Source of the DNA: Deltaproteobacteria bacterium
GTDB taxonomy: Bacteria > Myxococcota_A > UBA9160 > SZUA-336
DNA: 64,000 nt
Assembly: GCA_029261925.1 (NCBI GenBank)
Contig: JAJDAJ010000039.1
Span: forward strand, 1-64,000
Reading direction: 5' to 3'
Both the position numbers and the translations under genes were made by a program. The notes beneath the pieces are model-generated. The model was not told where the DNA came from. It ran no database searches and saw only the letters and a program-made list of their open reading frames with translations. Numbering within the stretch: position 1 is the first letter of the stretch; the number at the start of each line of letters is the position of its first letter. Of the stretch, positions 25,087 to 32,732 are shown one piece after another.

Positions 25087-26703
25087 TCACCCATCGGCAA
25101 CTCGTGCGCAAATATGAGAGTCGGGCTGGATCCCGAAGAAGCGGCGCTCGTCGGCGTCGCTGCGGGCGCGCTCCTCCGGCGTCGGCGCCGGACAGACCGG
25201 CTCGCCCTCCAGCATCACCCGCAGGATCCGGTCGAGCTCGGGGACCCGGCCCGGCAGCAGGTCGTCCAGGCTGGCGTAGGCGAGCTCTCCCGTCTGCGGT
25301 GTCGGCATGCGGACCAGCGGCAGGGGCAGGTTGAACTGCATGTAGTAGCCGTGGGCGAAGCGGTGGGCGAGACACATGATCCCGGGATCCCGGTGCCCCA
25401 CCGGGATCTCCAGGAGGCGCTCGAGCAGGGGCTCGTAGCGGTCCTCGCGCGTGACGTTCCAGACGAAGGGCAGCTCGCTGACCAGCGACTCGCACGCCGT
25501 CACCACTGCCTTGCCCGCGCACGCGCACTCCAGGCCGATCGTGCTCACGTAGGTCAGCACGACCGAGGAGAGCTCGATCAGGGTATAGGAGCTGACGGGC
25601 GCGTCCGCGCCCACGATCACCACGTTCGCGGGCAGGCGGCCGGCCAGCTCGGTGAAGGCCCTCAGCTCGGGCTGCACCGCTCCGCTGGCGGTCTTCTCCT
25701 GGGTGTTCGGATGCGGGCGCAGGACCAGGTCGATCTCCGGGTGGCGAGCCGCGAAGTCGACCGAGCGGCGGATCCAGTCGATCTGCTGCGTGAACGCGCT
25801 CCCGCGCGATGCTCCCTCCTCGTGGAACGAGGTCGCGAAGAGCACCCAGGTGGGCCGGTCCGGGCGCAGGCCGAGCTGCCGGCGCACCCCGTCGTGCGAT
25901 CCGGTCGGCGGCGGACTGAAGGGCGCGAGGCTGTGGTTCCGGCCCTGCGCGCGCTCGTCGAGAAGCGTGCGCAGCGCCTCGAGCTCGGCGTGCAGCAGCG
26001 GGATCTCGCCGCGCTGGCGCCAGATCTCCCGGTACGGCTGCATGGACAGCGAGTTGCCGTTCTCGAACAGGCGGATGCTCTCCTGCATGCGGCCGCGCTC
26101 GTGGCAGAGCACACGGATGCCACGCCGCCGCGCCAGCTCGAGCGCCACCCGCGTCGAGGACTGACGCCCGTTGAGCATGAACAGCAGGTCCGGGCGAACC
26201 TCGTCGAGCAGACGCGAGATCCCGAGGCAGGCCAGCAGTCCGCTGTTCAGGTAGCGGCGATAGCTGCGCGCCTCGCACTCCACGTCGAAGTCGAGCTCGG
26301 CGGTCCGCTGGTCCGAGTACACCGAGGAGCGCACCCACTCGCCGACGTCCCACTCGCCGTAGGTGGCGCGCGGCATCTCCCGGTCGTCCAGCGAGGCACT
26401 CCAGCGCTGGGCCTCGCGGAAATCGGCCGGCACGAGGTAGCGGCCCAGCCAGTGGTAGGGCATGTGCATGGCGCGGGCGAGCTCGCTCGTGGACGCCTGG
26501 CAGTCGTTGCACGAGAGCGGCCCGCGCGGGCAGGTGGACTCCCAGAACATGTCGCAGGCCGGGAAGACGCCGTCGCACATCACGTACTCGATCTCGGCGC
26601 CGCGCAGCCGGGCGGCCTGCAGGAGCGTGATCTCCCACATCCCGTGCAGGCGCCACATCCCGTACGGTCCGTAGCCCAGGATCCGCAGCGGCCGGGAGCT
26701 CAC
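25087..26703 (-). CDS. Capsular polysaccharide-type protein (GT-B-like)
   Basis: The product has 538 residues and starts at a GTG overlapping the previous gene by four bases. Features include CDGVFPACDMFWESTCPRG, an LLFMLNGRQSSTRVALELAR helix, IDLVLRPHPNTQEKTASG and the C-terminal VVLTYVSTIGLECACAGKAV. The last two are the nucleotide-sugar-binding half of capsule biosynthesis and Kdo transferase-like enzymes. A cysteine-rich patch near residues 43-70 is unusual. It probably transfers a sugar, perhaps the nonulosonic acid made by this locus, to a lipid or glycan acceptor. Confidence 0.7.
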   Translation of the reverse strand: MSSRPLRILGYGPYGMWRLHGMWEITLLQAARLRGAEIEYVMCDGVFPACDMFWESTCPRGPLSCNDCQASTSELARAMHMPYHWLGRYLVPADFREAQRWSASLDDREMPRATYGEWDVGEWVRSSVYSDQRTAELDFDVECEARSYRRYLNSGLLACLGISRLLDEVRPDLLFMLNGRQSSTRVALELARRRGIRVLCHERGRMQESIRLFENGNSLSMQPYREIWRQRGEIPLLHAELEALRTLLDERAQGRNHSLAPFSPPPTGSHDGVRRQLGLRPDRPTWVLFATSFHEEGASRGSAFTQQIDWIRRSVDFAARHPEIDLVLRPHPNTQEKTASGAVQPELRAFTELAGRLPANVVIVGADAPVSSYTLIELSSVVLTYVSTIGLECACAGKAVVTACESLVSELPFVWNVTREDRYEPLLERLLEIPVGHRDPGIMCLAHRFAHGYYMQFNLPLPLVRMPTPQTGELAYASLDDLLPGRVPELDRILRVMLEGEPVCPAPTPEERARSDADERRFFGIQPDSHICARVADG

Positions 26704-27908
26704 GACTGCACCACCCGGATCGCGTGGATCTCCGACAGGCTGGAGGGCAGGGACAGGCTGCGGCTCACCTTCGTCTGCTCGTCGAAGACGAGGATCGAGG
26801 TGTCGATCGAGATGTTCATCGAGAGGCCCAGGCGGCTGCTGTAGTTGCGGTTCCGGCTCTGCCCCAGGTAGGTGAACACACCGTCCGAGGCCAGCCCCCG
26901 CGTGAATCCCGGGAAGATCCCGACCGGCTGCGCGTTGCCCTTGAGGTAGCGCCCGCGCAGGGAATCGAGCACGACGATCGAGCCGTCCAGGAGATCGACG
27001 CTGTGCGGCATCCAGAGGTCGCGGATCACGGGCTCCAGGATCTCCTCCTCCTCGAGGTCGATCTCCAGGACCACGCCGTCGAAGACGTCGCGCTTCCAGT
27101 TCCCGCTATGGGAGAACATCGACACGTACAGGTGACCGCCGATCACGCAGACGTCGTTGCAGTGGTGGCAGGGCTCGCCGTAGCCGCGGAGCTTGCGCGA
27201 GAGTGAGATCTCGGACTCGGCCTTCCAGTCGTCGTCGTAGACGAGGATCGCGTCGAGGTAGGTGCAGGCCACGTAGAAGCGGCCCAGCTCCGCGGAGCGG
27301 GCCACGCCGTGCCCCCGCGCGCCGGGCGGCAGGGGCTGCGAGCGCACCACCGCGTACCGGGCGTCGAGCTCGACGAGCCCGGCCGCGTCGTCCACCACGA
27401 CCCAGCCGTCGCCGTGCGCGATGAGCCCGTGGCAGTTGCCCGAGTACACCTTCCGGTACGACCACTCGCCATCCAGCCGGAGCTCGTAGATCCCGCCGCC
27501 GTTGCGGGGATCGTCGCCCGGCGGGCACCCGGACGTGAACAGCAGCGTGCAGGCGTGGCTCTCGATGTCGGAGATGATCCGCAGGTCGTTCAGGACCGGG
27601 CTCACCATGAAGTCGCGCTCGACGGCGTAGCCCATCCGCTCGAGCTCCGCGGCCACCTCGGCGAACGACGTGGTGCAGATCACCACGAAGGGCCGCGGCT
27701 CGAGCTCGCGGAGCCAGGCGGGATCGCGGATCTCGACACCGTGCTGCCCGGTCTGCCACAGGCTCGGGTTGCTGTCGGCGATCCCCGCCACCGCTCGCTC
27801 CAGCCTCCGGCGGGTCTTGGTGGCGATGTTGCCCGCCCCGAAGAGCACGAGGTCGCGACCCGCGGCGCGCCGCGAGAGCTCCTGGAAGCTGCTGAAACCC
27901 TCCCTCAT
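26700..27908 (-). CDS. Rossmann-type domain fused to DUF4915-like beta-propeller
   Basis: The product has 402 residues. Residues about 18-95 form a nucleotide-binding-type domain (DLVLFGAGNIATKTRRRLE, then PFVVICTTSFAEVAAELERM) as found in sugar epimerase and FkbM-associated proteins. Residues 110-402 are beta-rich with HGLIAHGDGWVVVDDAAGL, EPCHHCNDVCVIGGHLYV and MPHSVDLLDGSIVVLDSLRG. This resembles TIGR03032/DUF4915 proteins. The function of that family is unknown. It sits between the amidotransferase and the capsule-type gene in a tight operon, suggesting a role in sugar modification or glycan export control. Confidence 0.65.
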   Translation of the reverse strand: MREGFSSFQELSRRAAGRDLVLFGAGNIATKTRRRLERAVAGIADSNPSLWQTGQHGVEIRDPAWLRELEPRPFVVICTTSFAEVAAELERMGYAVERDFMVSPVLNDLRIISDIESHACTLLFTSGCPPGDDPRNGGGIYELRLDGEWSYRKVYSGNCHGLIAHGDGWVVVDDAAGLVELDARYAVVRSQPLPPGARGHGVARSAELGRFYVACTYLDAILVYDDDWKAESEISLSRKLRGYGEPCHHCNDVCVIGGHLYVSMFSHSGNWKRDVFDGVVLEIDLEEEEILEPVIRDLWMPHSVDLLDGSIVVLDSLRGRYLKGNAQPVGIFPGFTRGLASDGVFTYLGQSRNRNYSSRLGLSMNISIDTSILVFDEQTKVSRSLSLPSSLSEIHAIRVVQS

Positions 27909-27917
27909 CGCCGCGCT

Positions 27918-29144
27918 CTACGCCTCACCGTCGCCGTACTTCGCGCGCAGCGGGTCGTCTGGGTCCAGCGCGACCTCTCCGTAGGCCGACTCGCCGCCCC
28001 AGAGGTCGTCCTTGACCCACTGCCCGTCGCGGATCCGCCAGACGCGCGGATCCCGGAAGCTGTCCGCGACGCGATCGAACTCCTCCTCTGTCATGCCCAC
28101 GTAGCGCAGCCAGCGCTCGAGATCTCGGCGCGGCTTCACGTGGTCGTAGCGGCGCACCATCTCGACGCCCCGATCCCGGTCCATGATGCCCAGGCGGATG
28201 TCCTTGCAGGCGTGATCGCTGCCCCGGCCGTAGCCGAACTTCACGAACTTCAGCCAGTCGTGGATGCCGTTCTCGTGCATGTCGTCGAGGTTCGAGATGC
28301 GCCGGTAGGTGCGCTCGAAGGGCTCGCGCGCGGGCGTCCAGCCGTACTTCTCCTGGGCGATGCGCGCGTTGCGGTTGCCGTCCCAGGGCTCGTAGAAGCC
28401 CAGGTAGATGCCGCGCACGCCGAGCTCGTCGATCTCGTCGTCGTCGGGATACCGGGCCCAGTGCAGGTCCCTCGCGGTGAGCCCCCGGGCGAGCTCGGGC
28501 CGGCCCATTCGCGCCAGGCCCTCGTCTGTGAAGTCGTGCCAGTCGTAGCCGCGCAGGTCGTGCTCGAGGCGCTTCTTGGCCGTGAACTCCGCGAAGTCGT
28601 TCAGCGAGAACATCCCGGCCAGGTCGAGCCAGCCGAACTCGCCCCAGAACAGCAGCGGAATCCGGTAGCGGACCGCCATCTGGATCGGGTACGTGCTGAT
28701 CCCGCAGTGGTTGTGCCAGTTCATGTCGCCCTGGACCCGGAAGCCGAGCACGTTCATCCTGACCAGCACGTCCTGGGACGGCCGGAAGATCACGTGGTCG
28801 GCGTCGAAGACCTCCCGCATCCGCTGCAGGTTCTCCTCGCCCTCCGGCATGTAGTTGCCGCCGTGATAGGTCACCAGCAGGGGCCGCAGGCCGAGTCGCT
28901 CGATCGCGACGTGCACCTGGTAGTAGGAGTCCTTGCCGCCGCCGACGGGGATCAGGATGTCGTAGTCGCGCTCGCTGCGGTACTGATCCACGAGCTCCTC
29001 GAGCAGGGTCCAGCGCTCGTCCCAGTCGATCTCCGCGGTCTGCGCTGCCACGCGGCAGCCAGAGCAGACGCCCTGCTCGTCGAAGGTCAGGGGGGCCGCG
29101 GAGCTGCTCGGGTAGACGCAGCGGGTGCAGTAGCGGGTCGTCAT
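27918..29144 (-). CDS. N-acetyl sugar amidotransferase (PseA/WbpG/LegX family)
   Basis: The product has 408 residues. An N-terminal zinc-ribbon-like set (RYCTRCVYP, then GVCSGCRVA) precedes the ATP-pyrophosphatase loop ILIPVGGGKDSYYQVHVA, the family's signature. Later motifs are NWHNHCGISTYPIQMAVR and KFGYGRGSDHACKDIRLG. These enzymes use ammonia delivered by a HisH/HisF-like pair to convert an N-acetyl group on a sugar to acetamidino. The two genes upstream are exactly such HisF and HisH homologues. The product is probably an acetamidino-modified nonulosonic or diamino sugar. The ATG at 29144 is placed just before the zinc-ribbon. Confidence 0.9.
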   Translation of the reverse strand: MTTRYCTRCVYPSSSAAPLTFDEQGVCSGCRVAAQTAEIDWDERWTLLEELVDQYRSERDYDILIPVGGGKDSYYQVHVAIERLGLRPLLVTYHGGNYMPEGEENLQRMREVFDADHVIFRPSQDVLVRMNVLGFRVQGDMNWHNHCGISTYPIQMAVRYRIPLLFWGEFGWLDLAGMFSLNDFAEFTAKKRLEHDLRGYDWHDFTDEGLARMGRPELARGLTARDLHWARYPDDDEIDELGVRGIYLGFYEPWDGNRNARIAQEKYGWTPAREPFERTYRRISNLDDMHENGIHDWLKFVKFGYGRGSDHACKDIRLGIMDRDRGVEMVRRYDHVKPRRDLERWLRYVGMTEEEFDRVADSFRDPRVWRIRDGQWVKDDLWGGESAYGEVALDPDDPLRAKYGDGEA

Positions 29145-29157
29145 CGACGTACCTTCC

Positions 29158-29946
29158 TCACAGACGGACCTCGACGCCGGCGCGGGCGAGCGCGCGCTTG
29201 CCCGCGCGGTCGGCCAGCTCCTTGAAGTGCCAGATGTTCGCGGCGGCGACGGCCGCGGCCCCGGCCTCGATGCCGCGCGCGTAGTGCTCCCAGACACCCA
29301 CGCCGCCGCAGGCGATCACGGGAATCGTCGTCGCCGCACAGACCGTGGTGATCAGCTCCAGGTCGTAGCCGCGCCCGCTGCCGTCCCGGTCGATGCTCTG
29401 CAGCAGGATCTCGCCCGCGCCCCGCTCCTGCGCCTCGCGGGCCCAGGCCGCGGGCTCGCGCCCCGTGCCGACGCTGCCGCCCTCGATCATGACCTCGCAG
29501 CCGCCACCGGCGGGGCGCAGCGCGTCGATGCTCACCACGACGGCCTGGCTGCCGAAGCGTTCCGCGGCCCGCGTGATCAGCTCCGGGCTGCGCACGGCGG
29601 CGGTGTTGATCGAGATCTTGTCGGCGCCCGAGGCGAGGATCGCGGTCATCTGCTCGAGGTCGCGGATGCGCCCGCCCCAGGTCAGCGGCATGAAGCAGGT
29701 GCGGCTGATCCGCTCCAGGACGTCGAGGTGCGTCTGCAGGCCGCGTACCCGGCGGTCGTCCGGCTGGAGCTCGTACGAGGCCTCGCGACTGATGTCCAGG
29801 TAGATCAGCTCGTCCACCGACCACTGGTTGAAGCGCTCGACCTCGTGCACCGGGTCGCCGATGATCTGGTGCATCCGGAAGCCCTCGCTGCGCACGAGCC
29901 GGCCGTTCTGCAGCAGCAGCACCGGGATCAGGCGCTTCTTCAGCAC
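29158..29946 (-). CDS. hisF: HisF2/AglZ-type acetamidino modification protein
   Basis: The product is a 262-residue (beta/alpha)8 barrel. It starts VLKKRLIPVLLLQNGRLVRS. In true HisF the first catalytic Asp sits at this spot in CLDV; here it is Leu, as in HisF2 paralogues of glycan clusters. The second Asp remains in VVVSIDALR. Phosphate-binding loops appear at NTAAV and ACGGVGVWEHY. It should pass ammonia from the HisH partner to the amidotransferase rather than make histidine. The GTG start at 29946 overlaps the hisH stop by 7 bases. Confidence 0.87.
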   Translation of the reverse strand: MLKKRLIPVLLLQNGRLVRSEGFRMHQIIGDPVHEVERFNQWSVDELIYLDISREASYELQPDDRRVRGLQTHLDVLERISRTCFMPLTWGGRIRDLEQMTAILASGADKISINTAAVRSPELITRAAERFGSQAVVVSIDALRPAGGGCEVMIEGGSVGTGREPAAWAREAQERGAGEILLQSIDRDGSGRGYDLELITTVCAATTIPVIACGGVGVWEHYARGIEAGAAAVAAANIWHFKELADRAGKRALARAGVEVRL

Positions 29947-30575
29947 GCCGCGATCCCCTCGGCCCAGCTCCGGAGCACGCCGATGCCGTCCCGGTGGCTC
30001 TTCTCGGGGTGGAACTGTGTGGCCGTGATCGGACCGGACTGCACGCTGGCCGCGAACTCGCGCCCGTACTCGCACACGCCGCTGATCACGCAGGGATCGT
30101 CAGGAACCAGCACGTACGAGTGCACGAAGTAGAAGGCCGCCACCGGGCCGTCGAGGTGCCGGTAGATGCCCGGGCTCCCGACCGCGCGCACGTCGTTCCA
30201 GCCCACGTGCGGCACCGGCAGGTCCTTGTCCACGGCGGGATCGAGGACTCGCTCGACGCGTCCGGGAATCAGGCCGAGGCCCTCGCGACGTCCGTGCTCG
30301 AGCCCGTAGCTCGCCAGGAGCTGCATGCCCAGGCAGATGCCGAGTAGCGGCTTCCCGCGCTCCCCGACCTCCTCGCGGATGGCCGCCGCGAGGCCGCTGC
30401 GCTCGAGTCGCTCCATGCCCTGCGCGAAGGCGCCCACGCCCGGCAGCACGATCGCGCCGGCAGCGGACAGGTCCGCCGGGCCGGAGACGAGCCGGGCGTC
30501 GCAGCCGATCGCCGCGAACGCGTTGCTCACCGAGCGCAGATTGCCCAGCCCACAGCTGATGATCGCGACCGACAG
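29940..30575 (-). CDS. hisH: HisH-type glutaminase, probably with a CTG start
   Basis: The product has 211 residues. The class I glutaminase nucleophile is Cys81 in LLGICLGMQLL, with the partner His-x-Glu in QFHPEKS. The oxyanion strand is PHVGWNDVR. The expected N-terminus, a beta strand followed by G-x-G-N-L-R-S-V, is only complete if translation starts at CTG 30575, giving SVAIISCGLGNLRSV. GGGAGG lies 8 bases upstream of this CTG, an ideal SD distance. The first ATG/GTG in frame would delete the strand and the G-x-G-N loop. It supplies ammonia to the HisF partner in glycan modification. Confidence 0.85.
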   Translation of the reverse strand: MSVAIISCGLGNLRSVSNAFAAIGCDARLVSGPADLSAAGAIVLPGVGAFAQGMERLERSGLAAAIREEVGERGKPLLGICLGMQLLASYGLEHGRREGLGLIPGRVERVLDPAVDKDLPVPHVGWNDVRAVGSPGIYRHLDGPVAAFYFVHSYVLVPDDPCVISGVCEYGREFAASVQSGPITATQFHPEKSHRDGIGVLRSWAEGIAAC

Positions 30576-30618
30576 GCGAGCATCCTCCCGATCGGCCGAA
30601 GGTACCGACGCCCTCCCC

Positions 30619-30640
30619 GCCCGCTCACGCGCACGCGGGC
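30619..30640 (-). other. GC-rich hairpin between the formyltransferase and hisH genes
   Basis: GCCCGC and GCGGGC form a perfect 6-bp stem with a 10-base loop. No T-run follows on either strand. It could attenuate or insulate hisH from the upstream formyltransferase gene; the evidence is weak. Confidence 0.25.
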
Positions 30641-30704
30641 ACGCGCGCGCGAACGGAGCCGGATCCGGACAGCGGGCGACGGGAGCGCCGCCTCCGCGCG
30701 CGCC

Positions 30705-31319
30705 CTAGTCGGCGCGCCGGGCCAGCAGCGCGTCGAGCCCGCGCAGCAGCAGCGGTCCGAACAGCGGCGTGATCTCGGCCTTGAGGCGCTCCTCGGCCTG
30801 CTCCAGGCTCTCGTGAACATCGCGGCGTGCCGGATGCCGCGAGCAGGCGAGCACCTCGCCGGCGTCGAGCTCCTCGACCAGGACGTGCGCACTGATCACG
30901 ACCTCGGTACGGCCGGCGCGAAGCGCCTGGGCGATCGGGCGCGCGCCGCGGAAGTCGGGGAGCTCGCCCCGGTGCAGGTTCACGCCTCCGACGCGCGGCA
31001 GCTCCAGGACCTGCGGCGGGATCATGCGGCGCCAGCTGATCGCCGCGATCAGGTCGAAGGGCTCGGCGGCGAGCCGCTCCTCCATCGCCCGCGCCTCCGC
31101 CCGGGTGTCCACGGGGAACAGCGGGATCCCGTGCTCGCGCGCGGCGCGCGCGTAGTCGGAGAACTCGGGCCGCTCGCCCCGGTCCTCGTCCTCGGAACGG
31201 GGCCGGCGACGGTGCGTGAACAGCGCGCAGAGCGCGTACCTGTCGGATGCCAGCAGGGCGTGGAGGCCCGACAGACCGTGCTCGCGCGCCAGCAGACCCA
31301 CGACTCTCTGCGCCGTCAC
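30705..31319 (-). CDS. N-formyltransferase (methionyl-tRNA formyltransferase-like fold)
   Basis: The product has 204 residues. The formyl-THF transferase core is clear: GGVNLHRGELPDFRGARPI with Asn114 and His116, then the catalytic Asp152 in EELDAGEVL. The C-terminal barrel of methionyl-tRNA formyltransferase is missing, as in sugar N-formyltransferases. It diverges from pseC by 121 bases, so the substrate is probably the 4-amino sugar that PseC makes. The start is uncertain: GTG at 31319 follows GGGGGG, while an ATG at 31382 would add 21 Arg-rich residues. Confidence 0.8.
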   Translation of the reverse strand: MTAQRVVGLLAREHGLSGLHALLASDRYALCALFTHRRRPRSEDEDRGERPEFSDYARAAREHGIPLFPVDTRAEARAMEERLAAEPFDLIAAISWRRMIPPQVLELPRVGGVNLHRGELPDFRGARPIAQALRAGRTEVVISAHVLVEELDAGEVLACSRHPARRDVHESLEQAEERLKAEITPLFGPLLLRGLDALLARRAD

Positions 31320-31440
31320 GCGCCCCCCCGACGTCCTCGCGCGTGCCGCTGCACGGCAGCGCGTCCGCACATTGTGCTGCATCGTCGCGACACGGGCGAG
31401 GGCACGCGCACCGCGCTTGCGCAGCTGCCGGAACGCCGCG

Positions 31441-32655
31441 ATGGTCTGGCGCGTGGGAGAGATCGGCGCAGACAGGCTCGCCGCGCACGGGGGCACGCCC
31501 GTGCGCGAGACGCTGCTCGCGTACGGGCGCCAGGAGGTTCTTCCGGGCGACATCGACGCCGTCTGCGAGGTGCTGCGCTCCGACTGGCTCACGACCGGCC
31601 CAGTGGTCGAGCGCTTCGAGTCCGCCTTCGCGGCACGGGTCGGTGCACGCCACGCCGTGAGCTTCTCGTCGGGTACGGCGGCGCTGCACGGGGCGGTGTT
31701 CGCGGCGGGTCTCGGGGACGGGGACGAGGCCGTCACGACGCCGCTCACCTTCTGCGCGACCGCCAATGCGCTGCTCTACCAGGGAGCAACGCCGCGCTTC
31801 GCCGATGTGGATCCGGAGGCCCTGCTGCTCGATCCGGAGCGCGTCCGCGGAGCGCTGGGCGCGCGCACGCGAGCGATCGTCGCCGTGGACTACGCGGGGC
31901 ACCCCGCACCGCTCCACGAGCTGCGCGAGATCGCGCGCGACGCCGGCCTGGTCCTGATCGAGGATGCCTCCCACGCGCCCGGAGCGCTCTACCACGACGC
32001 GCCGGTGGGCAGCCTGGCGGACCTGACGACCTTCAGCTTCCACCCGGTCAAGCACGTGACCACGGGCGAGGGCGGCATGGTCACCACGGACAGCGACGAG
32101 TACGCCGCGCGACTGCGCCGCTTCCGCAACCACGGCATCGCCACCAGCGGACGCGAGCGCCAGACCGGGCGCTGGCAGTACGAGATGGTGGACCTCGGCT
32201 ACAACTACCGGCTGACGGACGTCGCCTGCGCACTCGGCCTCGCCCAGCTCGAGCGGCTGCCGGCCAACCTGGCGCGCCGACGCGAGATCGCGGCACGGTA
32301 CGCCAGCAGGCTGCGCGATCTGCCCGGCCTGGTCCTGCCCGCCGAGCGCGATCACGCGCGCTCCGCGTGGCACCTCTACCCGGTGCGCCTCGAGCTCGAG
32401 CGCCTGGCCACCGATCGCGACGAGCTGCTCGCGGCGCTGCGCGCCGAGGGTATCGGCGCGAACGTGCACTACCGGCTCGTCTACCAGCAGCCCTACTACC
32501 GCGAGCGCTTCGGCGACCTGTCCGGCTGCGCACCGGTCGCCGAGGACGCCGAGCGGCGACTCGTCAGCCTGCCCATGTACCACGCCATGACGGACGCCGA
32601 CGTGGACGACGTCGAGCGCGCGCTGCGCAGGGTTCTCGGCTACTTCGCACGCTGA
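31441..32655 (+). CDS. pseC: UDP-4-amino-4,6-dideoxy-AltNAc transaminase
   Basis: The product is a 404-residue DegT/DnrJ/EryC1 aminotransferase. It matches PseC from the start: AYGRQEVLPGDIDAVCEVLR, then SDWLTTGPVVERFE. The PLP-binding lysine is in TFSFHPVKHVTTGEGG, with a preceding EDASHAPGA. It adds an amino group at C4 of the PseB product using glutamate. Residues 1-20 are an unusual extension before the conserved start, so initiation may be a little downstream. The upstream region has no strong SD. Confidence 0.9.
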   Translation: MVWRVGEIGADRLAAHGGTPVRETLLAYGRQEVLPGDIDAVCEVLRSDWLTTGPVVERFESAFAARVGARHAVSFSSGTAALHGAVFAAGLGDGDEAVTTPLTFCATANALLYQGATPRFADVDPEALLLDPERVRGALGARTRAIVAVDYAGHPAPLHELREIARDAGLVLIEDASHAPGALYHDAPVGSLADLTTFSFHPVKHVTTGEGGMVTTDSDEYAARLRRFRNHGIATSGRERQTGRWQYEMVDLGYNYRLTDVACALGLAQLERLPANLARRREIAARYASRLRDLPGLVLPAERDHARSAWHLYPVRLELERLATDRDELLAALRAEGIGANVHYRLVYQQPYYRERFGDLSGCAPVAEDAERRLVSLPMYHAMTDADVDDVERALRRVLGYFAR

Positions 32656-32732
32656 CCCGGGGTGTCGCCAGCCGGACCCCGCTGCCGCCACTGCCGCGGG
32701 CGAGAAGGGGCGCCCTGGGCTAACGCCTCGGC

